NCBI GenBank assembly: GCA_003952965.2
Contig: CM025852.1
Span: forward strand, 11,434,836 to 11,498,835
Reading direction: 5' to 3'
From: Morella rubra
Lineage: Eukaryota; Streptophyta; Magnoliopsida; Fagales; Myricaceae
DNA: 64,000 nucleotides
A program made the position numbers and the translations under genes. Positions 11,340 to 21,802 of this stretch are shown piece by piece (within the stretch, counting starts at the first letter, position 1; each line of letters starts with the position of its first letter). The notes below the pieces were generated by a model. It saw nothing but the letters and a program-made list of their open reading frames with translations. It was not told the origin of the DNA and did no database searches.

Positions 11340-12058
11340 CGCCGATCTATCGGTCATTGTTCGCTTATCGATCTCTTATTTTTCAAGTCGTGGCACTCTA
11401 CCATTCGTTGAAAACTGATTGATCATTAAATCAACGATCGAACGACAATTCGAAAAAGTGACGGTTACGCTCACGATCGATTGGCCATATGTGATGACTG
11501 ATCGTTCTTTTGTAACACGTGGCGCACTTCCATTCGTTGTACAACCAATCGATCGGTAGTATATTCTAATTGATTGATGCTTCTTTTTACTGACGGTTAT
11601 GCATACTGATCGATCGGTCATGTGATACGATTGATCGATGCTTCGTTTTACTGACAGTTTTGCTTACCGATCGATCGGTTGTGGATAAGATCGATTGCTT
11701 TGCTAAGCCACGTGCGAACATGACATTTGTTCTGTGGTCAGTGTTTGACACGTGTCCATTGGTAACCAATCGATTGGCAAACATTGCCCGATTGATCGGT
11801 AGTGGTGACGACATAATTTTATCACCAAAGCCCTTTGCATTTGGTGACGGAGTGTTTCGTCACAAAATGTGCGATTTATCGGCTGTGTACCGATCGATCG
11901 CCTTGTGACAAACATTTTCACCACAAAAAAATTGACTTTTAGTGATGAAATTTTTATTTCGTCACACATAAGAGCTATAGTGACGAAATATATTTTCGTC
12001 ACGAAAAGTCCATTTTTAGCTATTATGTTCGTCACTAAAGCCCAAAATTCTAGTAGTG
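11340..12058. repeat. Right subterminal and terminal region of the CACTA element
   Basis: GATCGATCGGT-like motifs recur from 11340 to 11900. From 11919 the sequence CACCACAAAAAAATTGAC repeats the left terminus in direct orientation, and the true inverted terminus closes at 12058. TTTAGTGACGAAA-like motifs fill 11935-12045. Confidence 0.75.
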
Positions 12059-12061
12059 GAT

Positions 12062-12300
12062 GTAGCTAACATATTCACAAATGCATCGAACCATTTGGCT
12101 AGCTAACAGATTCACAAATGCATCTAATTATCTAACAAATTCACAATTCACAAGTGCTGAAGTGCATTCTATTCACAAATTCACAAGTGCATCTAACAGT
12201 AACAGATTCACAACATATTCACTATTGATGTTAACAACTAATAGATTCACAACTAATCAGCAATCACGATTGATGTGAGAAGTGAATCGTGAGTAAATTG
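12062..12300. repeat. Degenerate minisatellite, right block
   Basis: Repeats of ATTCACAAATGCATC, CTAACAGATTCACAA and CACAAGTGCATCTAACAG match the block at 851-1190. They support a single array that was split by the CACTA insertion. Confidence 0.7.
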
Positions 12301-12401
12301 TGAGTAGTGAGTGATCAACAGATTCGTGAAGGAGAGGGAGATTTAGGGTCTTTTTTCAAAAACCTTGGATCAAAACGGAAAAACGACAACATTTTAGTCT
12401 A

Positions 12402-12441
12402 GGGTATATATATATATATATATATATATAGACATATATAT
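12402..12441. repeat. (TA)n microsatellite
   Basis: An almost pure TA run of about 40 bp. Confidence 0.9.
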
Positions 12442-12499
12442 ATTGTTAAAAATAACTAAACGATGTCATTCTATTTTAAATGGAATGACGATCATTTAA

Positions 12500-12977
12500 A
12501 TATTAAGTTTTTTTTTAAAAAAACCAAATGGAACCGATTTTTTCGTTGAACCGTTGGAAATGTTCGCTTCCGGTTCTGCTTTTGAGAAGGCTCCAAATTA
12601 ACCTTCGGTTCCAGTTCCCAGAAGCTATGGACCTCAGCTTCCCAGATTCGGAGCTGAAGCTCTGCTAGTAGCCAAACCGGATGAACATGCCTATATAAAA
12701 ACATATAAAATAAGAAAAATAAAAACAAAAAAATAATAAAATGAAACAAAGAATAACACCTCCCCAATGAGGGTGCCTCCTTGGCACCCCTATGCGCTTG
12801 CTAGGGGAGAAAACTGACCCCCTCAGTTCGGTTTTCACCCCTAACCAAGACCAAGGGGTTCAATTCTCGATTTCTCCCAACCAACAGCCGAACCATCGGT
12901 TGGGAGAACCAATCGAGCCGACCAGATTTGGTGATCGGCCTGGTTCGGTCTGTTAGGGCTTATTAATGGGTCCAATT
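12500..12977. other. GC-richer block resembling a hAT element end
   Basis: Repeated GAACCG and CGGTTC strings (12530-12620, 12860-12950) resemble the subterminal style of plant hAT elements. It may be an end of the hAT element described at 19874-20710, since hAT 3' sequence follows directly. No coding region is seen. Confidence 0.35.
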
Positions 12978-15620
12978 TTTTGTTAATGTTTTTAAGGCCC
13001 ATAATTCATTTTTTTAGGTTTTTTTGTTGACTGTTTGGGTCCAAATAGGCCTTTTAGCATACAGGCCTAACAAAAACTAAAAAATAAAAACAAATGAGCC
13101 TTTTAGTTTTAATTTTAGCATCTAGCCCTAGGCCCCTAATAAGTAACAACAACCAAAAAAAAAATAATCTTCGAAGTGTGCCTTTTAGCATCCAACCCTA
13201 AAAAGTAAGTAATAACAACAACAAAATAATAAACATGTTCCAAATGGGCTATTTAACATCCAGCCCTAACAAGTAACAACAACACAAAAATAAGAATTCT
13301 AACAAGTAACAACAACCAAAAAAACTTAAAATTACAAAAAGCTTCAAATCTTCAAACTTCTAATTACATTTAATCTTCAACCGGGTGCTTCTCGGACGAC
13401 ATATGATCTCCACTATTGAAAAAAAATAAAAAACAAAACAAGTTAGGTATACATAAATATAAATTATGATTAAAATAATTGACCATATAAAATTATAACG
13501 CTTAAATGCACCAAATACCCCTGTGGTATGGTAGAGTTACAGATATGCCCCTATGATAAACAAAGGTTTTTAATATTCCTAAGGTAAATCATTCTTCCAC
13601 AAAATACCCCTCCGCCCACTTGCCGTTTAAAAATCTAACGAGAAGTGGTGACGTGGCAAAAATGAACACCTCAGCACCAATATCTTAACCCCAAGTGTCC
13701 TTTGGGCCCACAATTGCCAAACCATTTGCCCAGTTAGCTACCATGTCACTCATTCATTGATACGACAGTTTTTTTTTTAAAAGTTAAACTTGAATTCAGA
13801 ATAAGCTGAACGACACTGTTCAGCTTATCCTGAATCCTCCTTCTCCCCCCCTCCACCCACGAGTCCCTTTCCCCCTATTTTATCTGCGTCCTGCAGATAC
13901 ACATTGCAGCCTTAAGTTGTGTTAGTGCTTTTCCCCCCACTGCATGCCACTGAGCAAAAAAGAAAAAGAAAAAAAAAAGAAAGCAAATAGGAGCACTTTG
14001 TTGGAAGAGAAGAAGGTTGCCTTTCCATGAGATTCCATTGTACTTTGACTTGCACAATATGGTCTCCCTTTCTAAGCTGGAAAGGAGCTAAAAGTTAAAG
14101 GTTAGCCACTTCATGTCCCCCTTTCTACTATCGGCTCTATTTGTTGTTTTCACTCTTTATTCATGAGTGGAGGGCCCCATTTGTATGGTGGTGTTAGTTT
14201 GACAGTGACATTTGGGGTTGGGGTGTAAACATTGTTTATTTGCACGTGTTTTGTCTTACATTTATTTCTTATAATATCTCCATGTGGTCCCCATTTTTTT
14301 TTAATGTTTTTAAGGCCCATAATTCAATTTTTAGGTTTCTTTGTTGATAGTTTGGGTCCAAATAGGCCTTTTAGCATACAATCCTAACGAAAACTAAGAA
14401 AGAAAAACAAATGGACCTTTTATTTTTAATTTTAGCATCCAGCGCTAGGCCCCTAACAAGTAACAACAACCAAAAAAAAAAAAAATGCTTCCAAGTGGGC
14501 CTTTTCGCATCCAACCCTAAGAAGTAATAAAAACAACAGCAAAAATAAACATGTTCCAAATGGGCTATTTAACATCCAGCCCTAACAAGTAACAACAATA
14601 CAAAAATAAGAATTCTAACAAGTAACAACAACCAAAAAAATTAAAATTACAACGAGCTTCAAATCTTCAAACTTCCAATTACATTTAATCTTCAACCGGG
14701 TGCTTCTTGGACGATACAATGATCTCCACTGTTGAAAAAAAATAGAAAAAAAAAAAAGTTAAGTATACATAAATATAAATTATGATTAAAATAATTGACC
14801 ATATAAAATTATAGGGCTTAAATGCACCCAATGCCATTGTGGTAAACAAAGTTGTTTTAATACCCCTAAGGTAAATCTTTCTTCCACAAAATGTTCCTCC
14901 ATCCACTTCTCATTTAAAAATCTAACAGGAAGTTGTGATGTGGCAAAATGAACACATTAGCACCAATAACTTGACCCCACATGTCCTTTGGGCCCACAGT
15001 TACCAAGCCATTTGCCCAGTTAGATGCCACGTCTCTCATTCATTGACATGTTAGTGACGCGTCTTTTTTTTTTTTTTTTTTTTAAAAAAAAGTTAAACTT
15101 GAATTCAGAATAAGCTGAACAGGGTAGTTCAACTTATCCTGAATCCCCCCTTCTCCCTCCCCCCACAATTCCCTCTCCCCCAATTTTCCCTCAATTTCAT
15201 ACTCGTCTAGCAGATACACATCGCAAATCTAAATTGTGTTAGTGCTTTTTCCCCTGATTCAAACACAGCAAGCCACTAAGCAAGAAAAAAGAAGATAGCA
15301 CGCCGGAGCACTTTGTTGGAAGAGAAGAAGGTTGCCTTTCTGTGATATTCTATTGCACTTTGACTTGCGTAGTGTGGTCCCCCTTTTTAATCTGGAAAGG
15401 AGCTAAAAGTTAAAGGTTAGCCACTTTATGTCCCCCTTTCTTCTATTGGCCTCATGTGTTATTTTTGTTCTTTATTCATGAGTGGAAGGCCCCATTTGTA
15501 TGGTGGTGTTGGTTTGGCTGTGACATTTGGGGTTGGGTAGTAAATGTTGTTTGTCTACACATGCTTTGTCTTGCATTTATTTTTTTATAGAATATCTCCA
15601 TGCGGTTCCTATTCTATGGG
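12978..15620. repeat. Direct tandem duplication, two ~1.3-kb copies of the MULE left end plus flank
   Basis: Copy A (12978-14300) and copy B (14301-15620) both start with TTAATGTTTTTAAGGCCCAT and both end near AATATCTCCATG. Each contains flanking hAT 3' sequence, the MULE terminal inverted repeat (starting about 13504 in A and 14816 in B) and the same stretch of MULE interior. By eye they are roughly 85-90% identical with many small indels, so the duplication is not recent. Confidence 0.85.
14816..15235 (+). repeat. MULE left terminal inverted repeat
   Basis: About 415 bp pairing with 19460-19873. A second copy of this repeat lies at about 13504-13930 in the duplicated block. It includes ACTTGAATTCAGAATAAGCT and a poly-T tract. 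Confidence 0.8.
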
Positions 15621-16280
15621 CACATTGTTTATTGCTTTGTATGAGTCATAACCTGTCCAACTTAGATTGTAATATTTGTCCCCTTCGAAACTAAACAATT
15701 GAGTCATATTATTCAGGGTTTTGTAATATTTTTTCAAATGTCCAAAAAAAAAGTACAAGAATTTAGTGTAAGTCATGGCCGCAGTAAGGCAACCTAGTTG
15801 AAAGTTTGTAAATTTTCCTTTCTAGTATACTTCAAGGATGTTTAGTAAATTTGATTTCCCCGACATTCTCTTGAGTCATCGTGGGTGTGTAGTTTGTTTG
15901 TAAAATTTGATTTTTTGTAAATTTTCATTTCTGTTTAGTCATATGTTGTAAATTTTTATTTCTAGCATACTTGAAGGATTTTTTTGACCACCGACAACCT
16001 AGTTGAAAGTTTGGAAAGAACGTGATACAATCTAAAGTTGACCCCTGACAACTTCTTTGTGCTACTGTCTTCAATGTGTTAATGTTTTGGGATAATATGC
16101 ATGAATATTTACTTTTCCTTTTTAAGTTGATGTGCTATTCATTGGTAGCCATATATTTTTTATTCCTTTCTATTTATTATTGTCCTCTTTATGTGCAGCC
16201 ATTTAATCCGTTTTATTTTTTATTAAAAAAAAGTCTTATGTCATTGTATTCCAAACAACTTTTTTTTTTTTGGTATCTAG

Positions 16281-16965
16281 AAATGGTGCATATATATGTA
16301 CACGACGACGGATCTCTAAGTCAATCGTTGGATGTCTACGCTAGAGGCGAGGTTGATCACATGGACAACCTTGACCTAGATTATCTCTTAGTATTGGTTA
16401 TTAAGAAATTCATGATTAAGGAGATGAGGTTCTTGAACGTTGAGAAATTCGACTATAAGTTTTGCCATGATGAGGCGAAGCTGTCCACATATTTGACAAG
16501 TGACGATGATGTGAGGAAGTTGTTGGATATTCTAGTGCAAAAAAGGCAAAAGGAGTTGCACTTATACGTGGTGCATTCGATTGATATTCCATCTTTTGAG
16601 GTGGCAGATGATTTGGATGATGACGGTTATGTAGGTGGGGAATATATGGATGGAGATGGGGTTAGAGATGATGATGATGGGGTTGAGGATAATGTTGAGA
16701 GTTTTGCTGCTGGTCATGTAGAAGATTAGGATGCTAATGAGGTTTTTGGTGATTTTGAGATGTTAGTAATGCTGATCACGTGGAAGATGTTGTTGCTTTG
16801 AGTGATTTCAAAGACAGCGCTAGAGAGGAACAACTAGAGCTTTATCCAGAAAATAATGATAAGGACGTTGAGAAGAGGGATCGAGATAATGTAAAGGCAT
16901 GGTTTGGAGAAGCTTATTCGGTTGCTAGGGAGATTGAGGAGGCACCCTAGGAGTCTAGTGACTAA
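16281..16965 (+). pseudogene. MULE MURA-type protein, N-terminal PB1-like fragment
   Basis: The frame reads MVHIYVHDDGSLSQS, then GEVDHMDNLDLDYL, FDYKFCHDEAKLSTYLTSDD and LHLYVVH. This is the PB1-like region that opens many plant MURA-type transposases. A long acidic spacer (DDDGYVGGEYMDGDGVRDDDD) shortened by decay follows, up to a stop at 16727. The same style resumes in another frame to about 16965. The ATG at 16283 is preferred over the upstream ATG at 16076, because the intervening sequence is low-complexity and ends in a long T-tract followed by CTAG, a good splice acceptor. The family's MULE catalytic domain and SWIM finger are missing, so it cannot transpose anything. Confidence 0.75.
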
Positions 16966-17664
16966 ACCAGATCGTGGTATTAGAAGGTGTGGAAAGAGCA
17001 CGGGCTACTGAATGAACTATCTTGATGGTGATTTGGGAGTTTTTTTGTATAAATTATTGTTAGCTATTCTAAAGTATCTTGAACAATGGGAAGCACTTGT
17101 AATTATTTGGTTTTTTGGTAACTATACCGAGGGTGTAATGTTGTTCGTAACTAGGTGAACGGGTTGGGCATCTTGTATACTGTCTCCAATGAATTGGTGC
17201 TTATTTTTTTTTGAGATATGTCTATGGTTTCAGCTTACATTTAGCATTTTGTTTACAATGGGCAAATTCTTAGAGAAGATGATTTGCATCTTGGTTTTTG
17301 TTTATTTTGGCCAGGTTGGATTTTGTGCAAGGATTCCATTTTGATTTGAATTTTGCAATATGCATTTTGTTTACTTTGGGCATATTTGTAGAGAAGGGGA
17401 TTTGCATTTTAGTTTTTATTAATTTTGACCAGGTTGGATTTTGTGCAAGGATTCAATTTTGATTTGAATTTTGCAATATGCATGTTGTTTACTTTATGGC
17501 AGAATCCATTGAAGAAATTCCATCACGATTTGCATTTTACATTTTGCAATTTTGCATTTTGACAGATTACAACCAAAGTCTCCATCTAACCTGACTTTTA
17601 CAAAATCCAAAGAGTCCTAAGCCCTACAACTAAATACACGTACTCATCCACAGATGCACAAGGT
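16966..17664. repeat. MULE interior with ~117-bp tandem units
   Basis: The unit containing CAGGTTGGATTTTGTGCAAG and ATTTGAATTTTGCAATATGC occurs at about 17310-17365 and about 17427-17483, with part-units on each side. A related string recurs near 18545-18580. No gene is seen. Confidence 0.65.
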
Positions 17665-17857
17665 TTACACATCAACAGATACACAAGGTTTACACATACA
17701 GAGACTCATTCCAAACAAGCAAATTTTCAGCAGCTTCTCTTTCTCCTTATGTTTGCGCGCTTTCTCTTCCAACTTCTTCATCTTCCTAATTGTTGGAGGT
17801 AAAAACTCTTGACCGCATGGAAAAGTTGGCAGGTCGATCCACCGAAAGAAGTTACAA
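17665..17857 (-). pseudogene. GRF-type zinc finger protein, 3' exon
   Basis: The reverse strand reads CNFFRWIDLPTFP, the C-terminal half of a GRF zinc finger (consensus CxFFxWxD). A basic coiled stretch (PPTIRKMKKLEEKARKHKEK) and a TAA stop at 17667-17665 follow. A splice acceptor-like TAG sits just upstream, at 17860-17858. Small plant proteins with a GRF finger plus a short coiled tail (At4g04775-like) are common in repeat-rich DNA. The 5' half of the finger is at about 19330-19180. The gene converges on the MURA-type fragment within the same element, so it is either a second MULE gene or a captured host gene. Confidence 0.65.
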
Positions 17858-19179
17858 CTAGATTGTACACATAAAACATATCAGGATTAGATCATCTTTA
17901 AATATCAAACTATATAACATATTATACAAGAGCATGGAGAAATTAAAATAAGATGTTACAAGATTTATCTAGAGGGAATCATTCTATGACACAAGCATTT
18001 GGAAGTTCCCATCTTGCAGTTAATGAGACTACTTACTCTTAATGAGCAAAGCATTACATCAAGAACACTTAATGCTTACAATTTATGTTTTCAGTTTTGG
18101 TTAGGACCTTCAAACTCTTTACACAAGCTTTTAATTTTTTCTTCACCTGTTGTATTGGAAATTTCTTTTTTTCTCATTATGTCGCTTACAATTATAAATG
18201 TGTGGTACTGATGGGACCAATTGACATTTAAGGGTTTTCCAAATAGCCTAAATAATTTGCTAAAAATGAACTGCGATGGAAGTTATTTTCTAATTAAAAT
18301 TCATGAAGTTCAATTTAGACAACACTTATACTTCATTGAAAGAGAGTAGTGAAAAAAAAAACATAAAATTATGGCAGGGAGAGATCTTTGTGATGCTTTC
18401 TAGAGGTGAGGTGAACAATGACCAAGCATGAACCACTAATATGAGGCTCAAAAAAGGATCTGCTGTAAACAGTTTAATCTCTCTCCAGACAGTCTCTATC
18501 CCCTGGTCAGGATCTAGATGATACCAACTAAAGAATGGTGCAATAAGCATTTGCATTTCGTTTACTTTGGGCAAATTCCATATGGGAAGACCTGTATAAA
18601 TAAGGATACGAAACCAACTTATTGCACTTGCAAGTGCTTATATGAAACAGAGCAAACAAATTTATATCCAATTACCATCAAGCAAAAGATTCTTAATCTT
18701 GTCTCCATGGGAAAGATCTGCTAGACCTTCCTAGAGACAATAAACTTCAATCCAATAATGTTTTTACCTAAATTACGAAGAGTACACTAATACAATATGA
18801 TGCCTTTCAATCAACAAGGCTCACCCATACTTAGAAATCAAAGACAAGTTCAGCATAGACAATCATATTAACCAGAATTTTCAATATAGGTTCAAATGCT
18901 GCCTCCATTAACAATGTCTTGTTTTTATCATTCAAAATTTTCAATTTCTATTATAATCTCCTAGTACCTTCTTTCTATTGAAATTTCTTTGGCATGACAC
19001 GTACCACACACGTAATCACAATAAAAATGACACTCACAACTATACATCCTTCAAGTCCAAACACAACAGCCAAGAACCACAACTCCACATCATGCAAGCA
19101 TAAAATTGGATTGCAGTGGCAGCAATTAATCAACAGATACACATATGATAATTCATCGAACTAGCGAGAGAAGAACCAT
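17858..19179. other. MULE interior between GRF exons; no further gene seen
   Basis: AT-rich, with no supported coding region. It would be intron of the reverse-strand GRF gene if the two GRF fragments belong together. The segment duplicated at 18651-25522 begins inside it. Confidence 0.4.
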
Positions 19180-19330
19180 TCACTTATGGAGGTGCTAGTG
19201 TACATGGGATAGCCATAAAATCGGTGTCTTGACTTGCCGTTGGTTAGTGAAATCCTTAGCCATGCCCGAAGATTGCAGTGGCGGCCTGTTCAGAACCATT
19301 GCACTTGGCCACCACTCCATGTTGGGAACC
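19180..19330 (-). pseudogene. GRF-type zinc finger protein, 5' exon, decayed
   Basis: One reverse-strand frame reads HCNLRAWLRISLTNGKSRHR followed by FYGYPMY. This aligns with the first half of a GRF finger (CxCGxxAxLRxSxTNxNPGRRFYGCPxY). Two of the metal-binding cysteines and the glycine-rich core are substituted, and a stop precedes the block. With 17665-17857 it would complete one finger, so the two look like exons of one reverse-strand gene. A shortened copy lies near 25960-26040 in the downstream duplicate. Confidence 0.5.
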
Positions 19331-19459
19331 TCCAAATTGGCAGGAGGAAGACCACGAAAAAGATTCCGTATCTCAAAGAGAGCTAAGGAGCTTCGAATCT
19401 CGGGAGTGGGAGGAGGATTTTGGGGGAAATGTAGGTAAGATGAAGCGGGGGGAGAAGGC

Positions 19460-19873
19460 ATTTAGGGCTGCAATGTGTACTAGGCAGGGGAGGATGAAAT
19501 TAGGGGAGAGGGAATTTGGGGGGGGGGGGGGGAAAGGGGGATTTGGGATAAGTTGAATGGCGGCGTTTAGCTTATTCTGAATTCAAGTTTAACTTCTTTT
19601 TTTAAAAAAAAAACTAATGTGTTAATGAATGAGTGACGTGGCAGCTGACTAGGCAAATGACTTTGCAACCGTGGGCTCAGAGCAAGTTATTGGTGCTGAT
19701 GTATTCATTTTTGCCACGTCACCACTTTCTGTTAAATTTTAAAATGGGAAGTGGATGGAGGGGCATTTTGTGGAAGAAAAATTTACCTTTGAGGTATTAA
19801 AATAACTTTGTTTACCATAGGGGCATATCTGCAACTTGAGTATACCACAGGGGCATAGGTGCATCAAAGCCAA
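19460..19873 (-). repeat. MULE right terminal inverted repeat
   Basis: Reverse complement of 14816-15235. It includes a run of about 15 G near 19514-19530 and the shared AGCTTATTCTGAATTCAAGT. A shortened copy occurs at about 26100-26395. Confidence 0.8.
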
Positions 19874-19889
19874 ATTAGAATACATACTT

Positions 19890-20166
19890 CAGCTTCGTAT
19901 TTCTCTACATTTTCCACTAACTTATAATCCACAATAGAGTTTTCCCCTGGCCAATTTTAAGGAGCCAATGAACTCCGATAAAGGTCTAGAACATATCCTT
20001 CGGTGTTAAAAGCTGACTTAGAAGAGACTGTGGAAATTGAGATAGCCATAACATCCTTAGCCATGGGAGCAAGAATAAGATACTTAGATGCAATGGACTT
20101 CCACCACTGTAAAATATTGAATTCCTCAGTTCTTGCCTCACGACCATCTGTCAAATACTGATCCAC
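19890..20166 (-). pseudogene. hAT transposase C-terminal dimerisation domain
   Basis: Reads MDQYLTDGREARTEEFNILQ, WWKSIASKYLILAPMAKDVM, AISISTVSSKSAFNTEGYVL and DLYRSSLAP. These are the conserved hATC blocks (FDILxWWK, YPxLxxxAxDVLxIPxSTVxSExxFS). A tail with YKLVENVEKYE continues to about 19890. There is no catalytic core upstream in this element, so it is an internal deletion derivative. Copy 2 equivalent: about 26410-26645, with small gaps. Confidence 0.75.
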
Positions 20167-20254
20167 CTATGATTTGTTATCACCTGTAGATGTAGACTCT
20201 GCAAGCCTTTCAAGGATATGAGCCAACGTTATGTGTAGGATGAGAAACCTAAGA

Positions 20255-20360
20255 GAGGAAAGGCTGAGAGAGAGAGAGAGAGAGAGAGAGGAAACTGTTC
20301 ACTATCTGCATGAGAGAGTGAGGAAAGGCACGAGAGAGAGAGAGAGAGAGACCACATTGG
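20255..20360. repeat. (GA)n microsatellites
   Basis: Two GA runs separated by ~40 bp. Copy 2 equivalent: 26741-26830. Another GA run is at 23612-23634, with copy 2 at 30072-30095. Confidence 0.9.
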
Positions 20361-20710
20361 GAAGGGGGTAGGGGAGGAACTGTCGACAGCGAGGTTGAGG
20401 GGGCGAAGGTGAAACTGTGAAGGTGAGGGGAAGGGGGGGCTAGGGCTTGAGCGGGAAAGCGGGGTCGGGGAAAAAATCAAAGGGGGGTATGAAACAACGT
20501 CGTCTCACACTCCATACTAATTTCTTTAAAAAAAAAAAGTGAAATTACTTAGTGGCCCTAGGTTTGATGCAGTTCGGAGCCTTGGAGCTCTAGAACCAAG
20601 GGCCGAACCGAGGCCCTTGGTTCTGGGAAGTTCTGGGCCGACCCTAAACTGAGCTATCCCATAACCGGCCAGGCTCGGTCAGTTTCGACCCAAAATTGTT
20701 CACCCTTAAT

Positions 20711-21640
20711 GCTTGTGAAGCCTAAATCTGTGGTGCCCATTTGTGGGGTGTTGCTTATGCCAGCCACCCCTCCGTGCTTGCAATAGCGAACCCAAATTTG
20801 GGCTTTCCATGGTGCCACCCCTGCTTGCACACCCTTTCGTGCCAGCAACAAGAGCCCAAATCTGGGCTCCCCATTTGTGAGGTTGTGTGAGCCACCCCTG
20901 CTCATGCGGAAGGGTGGCTAGCAGCCATCCCAGCAATGGGGAGCCAAGATCAAGGCTCCCTAGTGAAGGGTTGGCTCGTGGCCACCCCAATCCCTTCTCC
21001 ACGAACAGTGGAGTTTTTTTTTGTTATTTTTTAAAATTTAAATTATTTTTATGATTTTTAAAATAATTCAGTGATTCTTTTCTTTTGTAATTTTTTATTT
21101 ATCTATGTGGCACACAAAAACTCATTTAGAGTATTTTAATTAATTTAGCTACACGTGTCCTATTTTTATTGGGTATGACAGGACTTTTGGTTAATTAAGT
21201 GGATAGAAATTGTTAAGAGGATCAATTTGACTAAAGGAAAAAACTTAGGAACCTTGTGATCAATTTCAAAACCAAGTGAAATTTTTTAAAAAGTTTAAAA
21301 CCTCAAGACTAAAAAGTATTTAACCCATAAAAATATGAAAAATAATTTACAAAACCAAAACAATATGCAATAACCCGCGATTTGTTTACAAAATCAAAAT
21401 CCAACAATTCAACTTTATAATCTTACACAACAAAAACTAAAATACCAACAAACAAAATAACATGAAAATACGCCAACATTATAATCTTACACATCCAAAA
21501 CTAAAATAACAACAAACAAAATAACATGAAAATACTCAAACATAATTATTTTACAAAACCAATCATAATCAAAATTTCAGCGACAAATGATAATGAAAAT
21601 AACATGAAAATAATCAAAACTTAAAAGGTTGCAAAACCAA
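20711..21640. other. GC-rich block then AT-rich spacer; no gene supported
   Basis: 20711-21005 is GC-rich, with reiterated GGGCT and GCCACCCC strings. Open frames there are compositional. 21006-21640 is AT-rich with repeated AAAATAACATGAAAAT. Copy 2 equivalent: about 27175-28101. Confidence 0.5.
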
Positions 21641-21802
21641 AATGACAACTAAAATAACAACAATTCATCAAATCATCACTCCATTGCCATGCTTCACATT
21701 TATGATTATTTTTCAAGAAGTATGCTTCGGTCTGCCTCAAACTCTACAAAACAATAATGAGAATAAATTTGTTATGTCACATATTCATAATTCATTGAAA
21801 CT

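Larger units (their letters stand above)
1194..12058 (-). mobile_element. CACTA (En/Spm-type) DNA transposon, 10.9 kb, TSD GAT
   Basis: The left end reads CACTACAAAAAAATTGAC and the right end, reverse-complemented, reads CACTACTAGAATTTTGGGC. Both continue into copies of a TTTAGTGACGAAA-like motif. The 3-bp sequence GAT flanks both ends (1191-1193 and 12059-12061), as expected for a CACTA insertion. Inside are a decayed TNP2 transposase gene and a second decayed ORF region, both on the reverse strand, plus a later MITE insertion and many GATCGATCG motifs. The same minisatellite lies on both sides. The superfamily is firm from the terminus, the TSD and TNP2. It looks incapable of coding for transposase now, but its ends look complete enough to be recognised in trans. 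Confidence 0.9.
14816..19873 (+). mobile_element. Mutator-like element (MULE), 5.1 kb
   Basis: The left terminus GGCTTAAATGCACC matches the reverse complement of the right terminus GGTGCATCAAAGCC. The inverted repeats run inward for about 415 bp (14816-15235 and 19460-19873). Long inverted repeats are typical of MULEs. The 9-bp flanks AAATTATAG and AAATTAGAA agree at seven positions, so the TSD is probable but worn. Inside are a forward PB1-like N-terminal piece of a MURA-type protein and a reverse-strand GRF zinc-finger gene fragment. No catalytic transposase domain was found, so it is a deletion derivative. It sits between the C-terminal coding part of a hAT gene and that gene's 3' end. Confidence 0.8.
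19874..20710 (-). mobile_element. hAT element remnant with C-terminal coding part and one terminus
   Basis: Reading right to left, the terminus begins near 20710 with TAAGGGTGAACAATTTTGGG. GC-rich subterminal sequence with CGGCC and GAACC strings, GA-rich leader sequence (20255-20360) and a hAT dimerisation domain follow. The MULE inserted immediately after it; further hAT 3' sequence, including a last-exon-like VEIIVSSKKHPVED, lies on the far side at about 14690-14730. Copy 2 equivalent: about 26396-27174. Confidence 0.6.

Noticed and set aside
11919-12058. A 140-bp mini-CACTA nested at the right end of the large CACTA
   Set aside because: It has a terminus-like start (CACCACAAAAAAATTGAC) and shares the right end, but no 3-bp duplication fits at 11919, whereas GAT fits exactly for the whole element.
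16076-16282. Upstream Met as the start of the MURA-type protein
   Set aside because: The extra 69 residues are hydrophobic low-complexity from T-rich DNA and end at a T-tract plus CTAG acceptor; the PB1-like domain begins at 16283.
20229-20480. Ser/Leu-rich reverse frame over the GA microsatellite
   Set aside because: The translation of (GA)n gives alternating Leu-Ser; this is simple-sequence DNA.
20706-21002. 98-codon reverse frame in GC-rich sequence
   Set aside because: Compositional open frame over reiterated GGGCT/GCCACCCC strings; no protein family signature, and it is copied only as part of the duplication.
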